Shown here: piece by piece, positions 1-7,185 of the stretch
Numbering within the stretch: position 1 is the stretch's first letter
Layout of the letters: each line of letters begins with the position of its first letter
The notes under the pieces: model-generated
Told to the model about the DNA's origin: nothing
Database searches by the model: none
The model's input: the letters and a program-made list of their open reading frames with translations, nothing else
Translations under genes and position numbers: made by a program
Origin: Kribbella caucasensis
GTDB taxonomy: Bacteria; Actinomycetota; Actinomycetes; Propionibacteriales; Kribbellaceae
Assembly: GCF_004361855.1 (NCBI RefSeq)
Contig: NZ_SNWQ01000037.1
Location: 1 to 48,427 of the forward strand
Length of the DNA: 48,427 nucleotides
Direction: 5' to 3'

Positions 1-29
1 GGCCCCGTCCGCGACCAGCGAGCGGGGCC
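1..29. repeat. inverted repeat at left edge, possible terminator stem
   Basis: A perfect 7-bp inverted repeat (GGCCCCG at 1-7, CGGGGCC at 23-29) with a 15-base loop, followed by TT on the plus strand. It lies inside the open frame of the acetyltransferase that runs off the window, so it may mark the region where that gene really ends. A terminator role is an inference. Confidence 0.3.
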
Positions 30-623
30 TTCCCACACCCCGCCCATCGGCAACACCGGTGACGCCTTCATCTGCAAGATGAACGACGGGCAACAGCCGC
101 GGAGGCCGACCGCATCGTGTTGCCAGAAGGGTTCCGAATAGACAAGCGTTCCCGTCATCCACTGCTGGTGCGCGGGGAGCGTGATGGCCTGGAATGCGCC
201 GTCGGGAATTCGCAGGGACGGCTTGCGGAAACCCTGGTCGCCACCGGCCGCGAAGCCGAAACGGGAGTAGTACCCAGGATCGCCCTCCAGGAACACGACA
301 GGCACGCCTCGTTCAGTGAGGATCTTCAATCCAAGGATGACCAGCGCCGAACCAATGCCCTGCCTGAAACGGTCAGGGCATACCGCCAGCGGGCTGAGCA
401 CCTGGACCTCAACCAGCTGACGAGGGGCATCGAGCAAGCTCCGGGTGAACATGACATGCCCGACAACCTGTCCGCCGTCGTCGGCGACGAGGGACAGAGG
501 GTCAACCGTCTCACGCAGGGTCTCGACAAGGTCGGCGACCACGGTGCCGTGATCACCGAAAGCGCGAAGGTGGACATCCCGTACGCTGTCTCGATCATTC
601 GTCCGTTCGGCGCGTAGATCCAT
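1..623 (-). CDS. GNAT N-acetyltransferase (YhbS-like), 3' end outside window
   Basis: Predicted acetyl-CoA-dependent N-acetyltransferase of the YhbS type; the substrate cannot be told. The frame starts at ATG 623 (MDLRAERTNDRD). The acetyl-CoA loop QGIGSA is at about residues 88-93, and the motif GYYSRFGF typical of this subfamily is at 117-124. The sequence reaches the usual C-terminal ending (FWQHDAVGLRG) near residue 176, yet the frame stays open for 31 more codons to the window edge. Either there is a C-terminal extension or the normal stop has been lost. The start is supported by a TACTCT box exactly 6 bases upstream, which suggests a leaderless transcript. A plus-strand reading frame over the same DNA is a shadow. 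Confidence 0.8.
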   Translation of the reverse strand, partial: MDLRAERTNDRDSVRDVHLRAFGDHGTVVADLVETLRETVDPLSLVADDGGQVVGHVMFTRSLLDAPRQLVEVQVLSPLAVCPDRFRQGIGSALVILGLKILTERGVPVVFLEGDPGYYSRFGFAAGGDQGFRKPSLRIPDGAFQAITLPAHQQWMTGTLVYSEPFWQHDAVGLRGCCPSFILQMKASPVLPMGGVWEGPARWSRTG

Positions 624-635
624 CCGTGGAGAGTA
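624..635 (-). promoter_or_regulatory. -10 box of leaderless promoter for the GNAT gene
   Basis: On the minus strand TACTCT (635-630) is followed by six bases and then ATG. There is no Shine-Dalgarno sequence. The same spacing recurs before many genes in this window. Confidence 0.5.
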
Positions 636-709
636 GAGACTTCCCGGACCGCGCGCACACGATTTTTTGGCCACGCGGACCGGCCGGCCACGCGGTCGCA
701 CTGGTCGGG

Positions 710-1501
710 TTAGTCGTCCAGGCTGCCCAAGGTCAGGTTGACGGTGGTTCCGGTCAATGCGGTGGCCTTGTCAGAGGCGATGAAGGCTGCCACGTTGGCC
801 ATTTCCTCGAGGGTCATGAGGCGTTTGGGGTGGGTCTTGCTTGCGAGCAGCTCCTCCCATTGCTCCCAGGTCATTCCGGTCGCCTTGGCGCGCGGTTCGA
901 AGGCTTCCTTGATCGTGGGTGTCTCCGGCATGGCCTGCGGTCGGAGGCCCACCACGCGTACGCCGTACGGTGCGAGCTCGGCGGACAGATCGCGGGTGAG
1001 CGCCTCCATGGCCGCCATCGCCGGGCCGTAGCCGCCTACCAACGGGATGCCCGTCCGCGAATGGAGTGTGGTGACTCTCATGATGACTCCCGACTTGTTC
1101 GCGATCATCCGTCGGCCTGCGAGGCGCGCGGTCAGGAAGTACGACGTGGTGTACGCCGCGATCGGCAGGGAGAACTGTTCGACGTCCAGCTCGGCCAGCG
1201 GCACACCCAGAATCGCCTGATCCGGGATGCCCACAGCGTTGAACGAGACGTCGACCCGGCCCGCCTTGTCGACCACACACCCCAGATGCGTGTCCACTGC
1301 CTGCTCGTCGAGAGCGTCGACCTCTGCCGCCTCGGCGGATCCGCCGGCGGAAACGATGTCCTTGGCAACCGCTTCGACCGGTGCGAGGTGGTGTCCGGTG
1401 AGGAACAACCTGGCCCCTTCACGCGCGAAGGCGTGTGCGACAGCCTCGCCGATAGCGCCACCGGCTCCGTAGATCACCGCGACCTTGTGCTTCAGCATCA
1501 T
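710..1501 (-). CDS. SDR-family oxidoreductase lacking the catalytic lysine
   Basis: Short-chain dehydrogenase/reductase fold, 263 aa. The N-terminal Rossmann motif YGAGGAIG binds the nucleotide, and a FNAVG segment replaces the usual NNAG. The active-site region reads GGYGPAMAAMEALTR: the tyrosine is present, but the lysine four residues later is Met, and the residue 13 before the Tyr is Thr rather than Ser. Classical SDR catalysis may therefore be altered or lost. The start at 1501 (Met-Met-Leu-Lys) is chosen because GGAG lies 6 bases upstream; the frame is open further upstream but reads as non-coding. The gene is divergent from the sigma factor gene across 132 bp holding a large palindrome, so sigma-dependent control is plausible. 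Substrate unknown. Confidence 0.85.
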   Translation of the reverse strand: MMLKHKVAVIYGAGGAIGEAVAHAFAREGARLFLTGHHLAPVEAVAKDIVSAGGSAEAAEVDALDEQAVDTHLGCVVDKAGRVDVSFNAVGIPDQAILGVPLAELDVEQFSLPIAAYTTSYFLTARLAGRRMIANKSGVIMRVTTLHSRTGIPLVGGYGPAMAAMEALTRDLSAELAPYGVRVVGLRPQAMPETPTIKEAFEPRAKATGMTWEQWEELLASKTHPKRLMTLEEMANVAAFIASDKATALTGTTVNLTLGSLDD

Positions 1502-1542
1502 CTCTGACTCCACTCCGCTCGGGTTTGATGATGAAGACACCG

Positions 1543-1596
1543 CACCGCCGGGAAACTGGGCGCCAGCCGACCGCCCAGTTCGCCTCCCGGGCGGTG
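1543..1596. promoter_or_regulatory. large imperfect palindrome between divergent SDR and sigma genes
   Basis: The inner arms are perfect: AACTGGGCG at 1554-1562 and CGCCCAGTT at 1572-1580. The outer arms CACCGCCGGGA (1543-1553) and TCCCGGGCGGTG (1585-1596) pair with one extra base, leaving a 4-base bulge at 1581-1584. It sits midway between the two start codons and could be an operator for both genes or an RNA hairpin. Confidence 0.55.
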
Positions 1597-1633
1597 TCCA
1601 TACTGGAAAGCGAGACGAGCTGGGAGGTGACTG

Positions 1634-2623
1634 GTGACAGCCGATCTGATCACCAGGGCGCGGGCCGGAGACGGCGACGCGTTCCGCGAACTGATCGAGC
1701 CGTATCGCCGAGAGCTCCAAGTGCACTGCTACCGGATGCTCGGCTCCTTCCAGGATGCCGAGGACACCCTCCAAGACGTACTACTGACCGCCTGGCAGGG
1801 CCTCGACGGGTTCGAAGGACGCGCCTCGCTCCGCACCTGGCTCTACCGGATCGCCACCAACCGCTGCCTCAACGCGCGTCGCACGGCGAGCCGACGCCCA
1901 GCCAAGGAGTGGGACGTGCCCAAAGTCGTGCCACCTGAGCCGACCCGGTACGGCGAGGTCGTGTGGCTCGAGCCATTCCCCGACGCCCTCCTCGAAAACG
2001 TGATCGGCCCGGAAACCCGGTACGAGCGAACCGAATCCATCTCGCTCGCCTTCGTGACCGCCCTCCAGGTTCTACCGCCCCGCCAACTCGCCGTACTCGT
2101 CCTGCGCGACGTCCTCGGATTCCACGCGAACGAGGTGGCCGGCATGCTGGACTCCACCGTCGACTCGGTCAACAGCGCCCTCAAACGAGCACGCGCCGGC
2201 GTGCAGCACGTACGGTCCGTCGACCCCGAACCGCCGCCGTCCTCCGAAGAGGAGGATGCGATCGTGGCGAGGTTCGTCCGCGCGTACGAGTCCGCCGATC
2301 TCGACGCGTTGATCGCCCTGCTGACGGACGACGTCTTCATCTCGATGCCGCCGATGCCCTTCGAATACGAGGGCCGGGACATCGCATCCCGCTTCTTCGC
2401 AAACATCTTCGACGCGGGCCGCAGATTCGACCTCGTACCGACGCGAGCCAACGGACAGCCGGCGTTCGGCGCCTACCTTCGCAGCACCCCCACCGGCGGT
2501 ACCCGTCACGGCGTCGGCCTGTTCGTCCTCACTCTCACCAGCGACCGAATCCGCGCCCTGACCCGCTTCGAAAACAGCGTGTTCCCATCCTTCGGCCTAC
2601 CGCGATCCCTCCCGAGCCGATAG
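1634..2623 (+). CDS. ECF RNA polymerase sigma factor with C-terminal SnoaL-like domain (SigG/SigX5 type)
   Basis: Alternative sigma-70 factor of 329 aa. Region 2 lies at about residues 10-80 (YRMLGSFQDAEDTLQDVLLTAW, then RTWLYRIATNRCLN) and region 4 at about 135-190 (LPPRQLAVLVLRDVLGFHANEVA). A C-terminal domain of about 120 residues (FVRAYESADLDALIALLTDDV onward) has the SnoaL/NTF2-like signature. This arrangement defines ECF groups in which the C-terminal domain, rather than a classical anti-sigma factor, modulates activity. The GTG start is backed by GGGAGG with 6-base spacing. Divergent from the SDR gene, which is a likely target, and convergent with the XRE regulator (6 bases between stops). 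Confidence 0.9.
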   Translation: MTADLITRARAGDGDAFRELIEPYRRELQVHCYRMLGSFQDAEDTLQDVLLTAWQGLDGFEGRASLRTWLYRIATNRCLNARRTASRRPAKEWDVPKVVPPEPTRYGEVVWLEPFPDALLENVIGPETRYERTESISLAFVTALQVLPPRQLAVLVLRDVLGFHANEVAGMLDSTVDSVNSALKRARAGVQHVRSVDPEPPPSSEEEDAIVARFVRAYESADLDALIALLTDDVFISMPPMPFEYEGRDIASRFFANIFDAGRRFDLVPTRANGQPAFGAYLRSTPTGGTRHGVGLFVLTLTSDRIRALTRFENSVFPSFGLPRSLPSR

Positions 2624-2629
2624 CCGGGG

Positions 2630-3508
2630 CTACTCCTTGCCTGAGGCAACAGGGGAGAGTTGGTCCTGGGTCGCGGCCCAGGTGGCCAGTAGCTTCAGGG
2701 CGTCGGCGGTCGGCGTACCGGGTGGGGCGGTGTAGACGAGCAGGGTGAGTCCCGGGTCGGAGGGGAACTCCATGGCCTCGTAGTTGAGGTCGAGGTCGCC
2801 GACAGCGGGGTGGTGCAGCTTCTTCAAGCCGGTGCGGTGGAAGCGCACGTTGTGGGCGGCCCAGCGGGTGCGGAAGACCTCGCTGCGGGTCGACAGTTCG
2901 CCGATGAGTTCGGTCAGGGCCTTGTCGTGCGGATTGCGGCCGGCGTCGGACCGGAGGATCGCGGCGACGTCGTCGGCCGCGCGTTCCCAGTCGACGAAGA
3001 ATTCCTTGGACGCCGGGTCGAGGTAGATGAAGCGGGCGGTGTTCGCCGGGCGGCGCGGGTCGGCGAGCATCGGCGCGTACAGGGCGAGGCCCATCCGGTT
3101 CGCGGCGAGCAGGTCGTGCCGGCCGTTGCGGATCCAGGCCGGGGCGTCGGTGATCGCGTCGAGCACCTGCTGCAGGGCAGGCCGGACGCGCTGGGACGCC
3201 GGGCGCCGGCGGGCCGGGGGAGGGGCGACCGACTTGCGGGCGAGGTCGAAGAGGTGATCCCGTTCGGGCTCGTCGAGCTGCAGGGCCCGGGCGATCGACT
3301 CGAGCACGTTGTCGGAGGCTCCGCTGAGGTTCCCGCGCTCCATCCGGACGTAGTAGTCCACCGATACGCCGGCCAGCAGGGCGACCTCTTCGCGCCGCAG
3401 CCCCGTGACCCGCCGGTTGCCGCCGTACACGGGCAGCCCCGCCTGCTCGGGGGTGATCCGGGCACGGCGAGACCTGAGGAATTCTCGCGTCTCGGCTCGG
3501 AGGTCCAT
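2630..3508 (-). CDS. XRE-family transcriptional regulator with MmyB-like ligand domain
   Basis: DNA-binding regulator, 292 aa. The N-terminal helix-turn-helix (about residues 8-80) carries VTGLRREEVALLAGVSVDYYVRMERG, the hallmark of the MmyB-like group. It is followed by the PAS-like ligand domain (about 105-275), including PAWIRNGRHDLLAANRMGLALY. Start ATG 3508 is chosen over longer frames because TAACCT lies 7 bases upstream, giving a leaderless transcript. It is divergent from the alcohol dehydrogenase operon, and members of this family usually repress the adjacent divergent dehydrogenase or reductase gene, so it is probably the local regulator (inference). Confidence 0.9.
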   Translation of the reverse strand: MDLRAETREFLRSRRARITPEQAGLPVYGGNRRVTGLRREEVALLAGVSVDYYVRMERGNLSGASDNVLESIARALQLDEPERDHLFDLARKSVAPPPARRRPASQRVRPALQQVLDAITDAPAWIRNGRHDLLAANRMGLALYAPMLADPRRPANTARFIYLDPASKEFFVDWERAADDVAAILRSDAGRNPHDKALTELIGELSTRSEVFRTRWAAHNVRFHRTGLKKLHHPAVGDLDLNYEAMEFPSDPGLTLLVYTAPPGTPTADALKLLATWAATQDQLSPVASGKE

Positions 3509-3521
3509 GAACCCCAGGTTA
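3509..3521 (-). promoter_or_regulatory. -10 box of leaderless promoter for the XRE regulator
   Basis: Minus-strand TAACCT (3521-3516), then seven bases, then the ATG at 3508. There is no ribosome binding site. Confidence 0.5.
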
Positions 3522-3641
3522 CGGCCGCCCCGGACGGCCTGGGAGGCACTGCCAGTACCCCGAACGACAGGAACTCCCACGCGCCCGCGAGATCCCCTTC
3601 ACTGGAACTGGAGCCAACAAGTCCGACAGAACGAAGGAACA

Positions 3642-4679
3642 ATGCGAGCAACCATCATCTACGGTGCCGGCGACGTTCGGGTCGAGAACGTCCCCGACCC
3701 GGTCCTCCAGCAGCCCACGGACGCGGTCGTACGCGTACTGCGCGCCTGTATCTGCGGCAGCGACCTGCACCCGTACCACAACATGCCCGCCACGCCCGAG
3801 GGTTCGACCATCGGACACGAGTTCGTCGGTGTGGTCGAGGAGATCGGCTCCGACGTCTCCACCCTGAAGCCGGGTGACGTCGTCATCGCCCCGTTCGCCT
3901 GGTCGGACAACACCTGCGACTTCTGTCGCGAAGGTCTGCATACGTCCTGTCGCACCGGTGGATTCTGGAACGCCCCCGGTGTCGGCGGCGGCCAGGCCGA
4001 GGCCGTTCGCGTGCCGCTGGCCGACGGCACCCTGGTCAAGGCTCCGGTCGCCGAGGACTCCCCGCTGCTGCCGTCGCTGCTGACCCTGTCCGACGTCTAC
4101 GGCACCGGCTATCACGCCGCGATCAAGGCCGGCGTCAATCCCCGTACGACGGTCACGGTGATCGGCGACGGCGCGGTCGGTCTGATGGCGGTCCTTTCGG
4201 CCAAGCGACTGGGCGCCGAGCAGATCATCCTGATGGGCCGTCACAAGGCTCGTACCGACCTCGGGCTGGAGTTCGGCGCGACCGACGCGGTCGCGGAGCG
4301 TGGCGAAGAGGGGATCGCCAAGGTGCGCGAGCTCACTGGGGGCGACGGAACGCACACGGTGCTCGAGGCCGTCGGCTACATGGAGGCCTACGACCAGGCG
4401 CTGGGCGTAGTCCGCCCCGGTGGCGTGATCAGTCGGGTCGGCGTCCCGCAGTACGCCGATGCGCCGGTCGGGTTCCCCACTTTGTTCGGTCCCAACATCA
4501 CCCTGACCGGCGGACCCGCCCCAGTGCGCGCGTACATCGAGGAGCTGCTGCCCGACGTACTCGAAGGCAAGGTCGACCCGGGTCGCGTCTTCGACCGTAC
4601 GGTGTCGCTCGACGAGGTCCCGGCCGGATACAAGGCGATGGACGACCGCGAAGCCCTGAAGGTCCTGGTCCGCCCATGA
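3642..4679 (+). CDS. zinc-dependent alcohol dehydrogenase family protein (MDR)
   Basis: Medium-chain dehydrogenase, 345 aa, expected to oxidise an alcohol with NAD(P). Catalytic zinc ligands appear as Cys38 (CICGSDLHPY) and His59-Glu60 (GHE). The structural-zinc loop reads SDNTCDFCREGLHTSC: three cysteines (92, 95, 103) are kept and the first position is Asp89. The Rossmann motif GDGAVGLM lies in the second half. ATG 3642 has GAAGGA 2 bases away and is the first Met that preserves the family N-terminus; longer upstream frames read as non-coding. It is the first gene of a three-gene operon whose next start codon overlaps its stop (ATGA). Probably controlled by the divergent XRE regulator. Confidence 0.92.
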   Translation: MRATIIYGAGDVRVENVPDPVLQQPTDAVVRVLRACICGSDLHPYHNMPATPEGSTIGHEFVGVVEEIGSDVSTLKPGDVVIAPFAWSDNTCDFCREGLHTSCRTGGFWNAPGVGGGQAEAVRVPLADGTLVKAPVAEDSPLLPSLLTLSDVYGTGYHAAIKAGVNPRTTVTVIGDGAVGLMAVLSAKRLGAEQIILMGRHKARTDLGLEFGATDAVAERGEEGIAKVRELTGGDGTHTVLEAVGYMEAYDQALGVVRPGGVISRVGVPQYADAPVGFPTLFGPNITLTGGPAPVRAYIEELLPDVLEGKVDPGRVFDRTVSLDEVPAGYKAMDDREALKVLVRP

Positions 4680-5020
4680 CAGAGCACACGACCGAACCAC
4701 CAGCCCAGACCAAAGCCCAGCAACTGATCGGCGACTTCGCGCCGAAACTGGTCGAACTCACCGACGACGTCCTGTTCGGCGACGTATGGGCCAGGCCCGA
4801 GTTGTCGCCGCGCGACCGGAGTCTCGTCACCGTCGCCGCCCTCGTTGCCGGCGGCAACACCGAACAGTTGCCCGGGCACCTGAACCGGGCGCGGGAGAAC
4901 GGCGTAACAGAGACCGAGCTCAAGGAACTCATCATCCACCTGGCCTTCTACGCCGGGTGGCCCAAGGCGATGTCGGCGATCACCGTGGCAAAGCAGGTCC
5001 TCGGTGGACAAAAGGATTGA
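4676..5020 (+). CDS. carboxymuconolactone decarboxylase (CMD) family protein
   Basis: Small all-helical protein of 114 aa. The core SPRDRSLVTVAALVAGGNTEQLPGHLNRARENGVTETELKELIIHLAFYAGWPKA is the CMD signature. There is no CxxC pair, so an AhpD-type peroxidase role is unlikely. The start overlaps the alcohol dehydrogenase stop by 4 bases, which implies translational coupling. CMD proteins often travel with dehydrogenases in aromatic or quinone metabolism; the actual substrate is unknown. Confidence 0.9.
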   Translation: MTEHTTEPPAQTKAQQLIGDFAPKLVELTDDVLFGDVWARPELSPRDRSLVTVAALVAGGNTEQLPGHLNRARENGVTETELKELIIHLAFYAGWPKAMSAITVAKQVLGGQKD

Positions 5021-5022
5021 CC

Positions 5023-5409
5023 GTGACCAACTGGACGACTGACGAGCTGCAGAAGATCGGCAACGCGACCGAGCTACGGATCGCGTCGCTTCGCAAGGAC
5101 GGCACGGTTCGCCCGTACGTGACGATCTGGGTGGTTCGGGCCGGCGACGACATCTACGTTCGCTCGGCGCACGGCACCGAAAACCCCTGGTACCGCCGCG
5201 CGAAGACCAGCGGCGAGGGCCGGATCAACGCCGGCGGAATCGAACGCGACGTGACGTTCACGGAAGCCGACCAGGGAGTGCATGCGGACATCGACGACGC
5301 CTACCACGCGAAGTACGACCGCTACGGCGCCGCGATCGTCGGCACCGTCGTCGGCGACAAGGCTGCCCTCGGCACCCTCCGCGTCGTACCACGCAGCCTT
5401 TCCAAATAA
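5023..5409 (+). CDS. DUF2255 family protein
   Basis: Protein of 128 aa starting at GTG 5023, with AAAGGA 6 bases upstream and 2 bases after the CMD stop. The motif series TELRIASLRKDGTVRPYVTIWVV, YVRSAHGTENPWYRRA and AGGIERDVTF is the DUF2255 pattern, a small beta-barrel resembling split-barrel flavin or deazaflavin proteins. Function is unknown. As third gene of the dehydrogenase operon it may take part in the same redox chemistry (inference). Confidence 0.82.
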   Translation: MTNWTTDELQKIGNATELRIASLRKDGTVRPYVTIWVVRAGDDIYVRSAHGTENPWYRRAKTSGEGRINAGGIERDVTFTEADQGVHADIDDAYHAKYDRYGAAIVGTVVGDKAALGTLRVVPRSLSK

Positions 5410-5413
5410 GAAG

Positions 5414-5454
5414 GAAAACGTTTGCGCGGCTGGTCGGAGCGCTATGATCCGGAG
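5414..5454 (+). promoter_or_regulatory. LacI-type operator half-palindrome and leaderless promoter
   Basis: The sequence AAAACGTTTGC (5415-5425) resembles the AAACGTTT core of LacI-family operators. TATGAT (5443-5448) lies exactly six bases before the ATG at 5455, and TTGCGC (5422-5427) could serve as a weak -35. Autorepression of the LacI gene is the simple reading. Confidence 0.5.
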
Positions 5455-6477
5455 ATGCCGACCAAGTCCGTGAAAGTGCCTGTGCTGGCCGATGTCGCCG
5501 CGGCGGCGGGGGTGTCGGTGCCGACCGTGTCGCGGGTGCTGACCGGGGCCAAGCCGGTGAGTCATGAGGTGCAGCAGCGGGTACGCCGCGCCGTCGACAA
5601 GCTCGGGTATCGGCCGAACGGCGCAGCCCGGGCCCTGGTCTCCGGGAAGCGGACTCTCGTCGCGGTGATCGCCGGCCACACCTCCGGATACGGATACGCC
5701 CGCACCGTCGAGGGGATCGAGCATTCGGCTCGCGCGGCCGGGATGGAGGTCGGGATCACGGTAGTCGAGTCGTCCGATCCCGAGGCGGTCCGCAGGGTGG
5801 TCGACCGGGTGCTGATCCAGGCGGTCGCGGGCACTGTAATTCTCGAGTTCGATCGGCCGGGGATCATCGCCGGCCAGGTGATGCCGGGCACGGTTCCGCT
5901 CGTGGTCGCGGGCGGCGGTGCGCGTCGGGCGGGATCCCGTGCGTGTGCGCTGATCGACGAACGCGCGGGCGGCCGCGAAGCGACGCAGTACCTGCTGGGG
6001 CTCGGACATCGCACGGTGCACCACGTCGCCGGGCCGACGATGGGCAAGCATTCCGGCCGGACCGAGGGCTGGCGGGCGGCGTTGAAGTCCGCCGGTGTGG
6101 AGATCCCGGAGATCATGCATGCGACCTGGGAGGCGCGCAGCGGGCATGCGTGCGGCGAGCAGATCGCCAAGCGGCGCGACGTCACAGCGGTGCTCTGCGG
6201 CAACGACGAGATCGCCGTCGGTCTGATGCGCGCGCTGAGCGACGCGGGCCGCAAGGTGCCGGAGGACATCTCGGTGATCGGATTCGACGACCAGCCGTAC
6301 GTCGAGATGTGGCAGCCGGCGCTGACCACGGTCCGGCAGGACTTCAACGATCTCGGTGCCCGGGCTTTCGACGTACTCGCCCGGATCCTCGCCGGTGAGC
6401 GCGAGGTACCCGCCTCGGTGGCGACGCCCGAGCTGGTGATCCGCGAGTCGACCGCAAGACCGCGGCGCAGGCGGTAA
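5455..6477 (+). CDS. LacI-family transcriptional regulator
   Basis: Repressor of 340 aa. The helix-turn-helix VLADVAAAAGVSVPTVSRVLTG is at about residues 10-31, the hinge LGYRPNGAARALVSGK follows, and a periplasmic-binding-protein-like sugar domain extends to the C-terminus (ISVIGFDDQPYVEMWQPALTTVRQDF). ATG 5455 is preferred over an upstream TTG at 5422, which has an AAGGA, because a TATGAT box sits at the leaderless spacing. An operator-like AAACGTTT lies just upstream. It is followed 3 bases later by an alpha/beta hydrolase gene. The sugar ligand is not evident. Confidence 0.9.
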   Translation: MPTKSVKVPVLADVAAAAGVSVPTVSRVLTGAKPVSHEVQQRVRRAVDKLGYRPNGAARALVSGKRTLVAVIAGHTSGYGYARTVEGIEHSARAAGMEVGITVVESSDPEAVRRVVDRVLIQAVAGTVILEFDRPGIIAGQVMPGTVPLVVAGGGARRAGSRACALIDERAGGREATQYLLGLGHRTVHHVAGPTMGKHSGRTEGWRAALKSAGVEIPEIMHATWEARSGHACGEQIAKRRDVTAVLCGNDEIAVGLMRALSDAGRKVPEDISVIGFDDQPYVEMWQPALTTVRQDFNDLGARAFDVLARILAGEREVPASVATPELVIRESTARPRRRR

Positions 6478-6480
6478 CCA

Positions 6481-7185
6481 ATGAGGATCCTGCTGGTCCA
6501 CGGCTGGGGAGCAAACGGCAACGCCTGGCGACAAATCACCGACTTGGTGAGCGAGTGGTCCGAAACCACAGCCCCAGATCTCCGCGGTCACGGCACCCAG
6601 ATCGATGCCGACGGCCCGTACACGATCGGCGCCCTGGCCGACGATCTGGCCAAGATGATCCACGATCCGGTCGTTGCCGTCGGCCACTCGATGGGCGGTC
6701 AAGTCGTCGCCGACCTGGCCGCCCGGTACCCCGAGCTGGTGACCGCGGTGGTCGTCATCGACCCGGCGTACGGGGCTGACGACGAGGAGATCGCGCTAGC
6801 CCCGGATCGGCTCGCCGACCTGCGCGAGCGTGGATCAGAGGCCGGTGCGGAGTTCGTCGATCGTGCGTTCCCGCAGACCAACGAACTCCACCGCGAGACC
6901 CGAGCGGCGATGGAACGCACACCCGGCGACGTCCTCGCCGACCTCTACGAATCCATGTACCTCGCGCCGGGCAGCTTCGGCCACCGCCCGGCGACCCGCG
7001 ACTTCCTCGCCACGGCTCAGCATCCGTTCCACAGCCTCTACTCGACCGGCCGGGCCGCCGACTTCGCGATGTCGTTGACCTGGCCGGCCGGTTCCACGAT
7101 CGAGGTCTGGCCGGGTACGGGGCACTACCTCCACCAAGAGCACCCAGACCGCTTCGCGCAACTGCTCGGCGATCGGCTCACTTGA
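6481..7185 (+). CDS. alpha/beta-fold hydrolase
   Basis: Serine hydrolase or esterase of 234 aa. The oxyanion-hole motif is VHGWGANGNAW near the N-terminus, the nucleophile elbow GHSMGG is at about residues 68-73, and the catalytic His is in GTGHYLHQEHPDRF near the C-terminus. A cap region lies between. There is no signal peptide, so it is cytoplasmic. It is very likely co-transcribed with the LacI regulator (3-bp gap). Its stop overlaps the convergent solute-binding protein gene by 8 bp. Substrate unknown. Confidence 0.88.
   Translation: MRILLVHGWGANGNAWRQITDLVSEWSETTAPDLRGHGTQIDADGPYTIGALADDLAKMIHDPVVAVGHSMGGQVVADLAARYPELVTAVVVIDPAYGADDEEIALAPDRLADLRERGSEAGAEFVDRAFPQTNELHRETRAAMERTPGDVLADLYESMYLAPGSFGHRPATRDFLATAQHPFHSLYSTGRAADFAMSLTWPAGSTIEVWPGTGHYLHQEHPDRFAQLLGDRLT

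Noticed and set aside
117..617. 166-codon plus-strand frame near the left edge
   Set aside because: No motif; the minus strand encodes a recognisable acetyltransferase with a leaderless promoter.
2810..3877. 355-codon plus-strand frame over the XRE regulator
   Set aside because: Shadow of the minus-strand MmyB-type regulator, and it runs through the divergent promoter region into the alcohol dehydrogenase gene.
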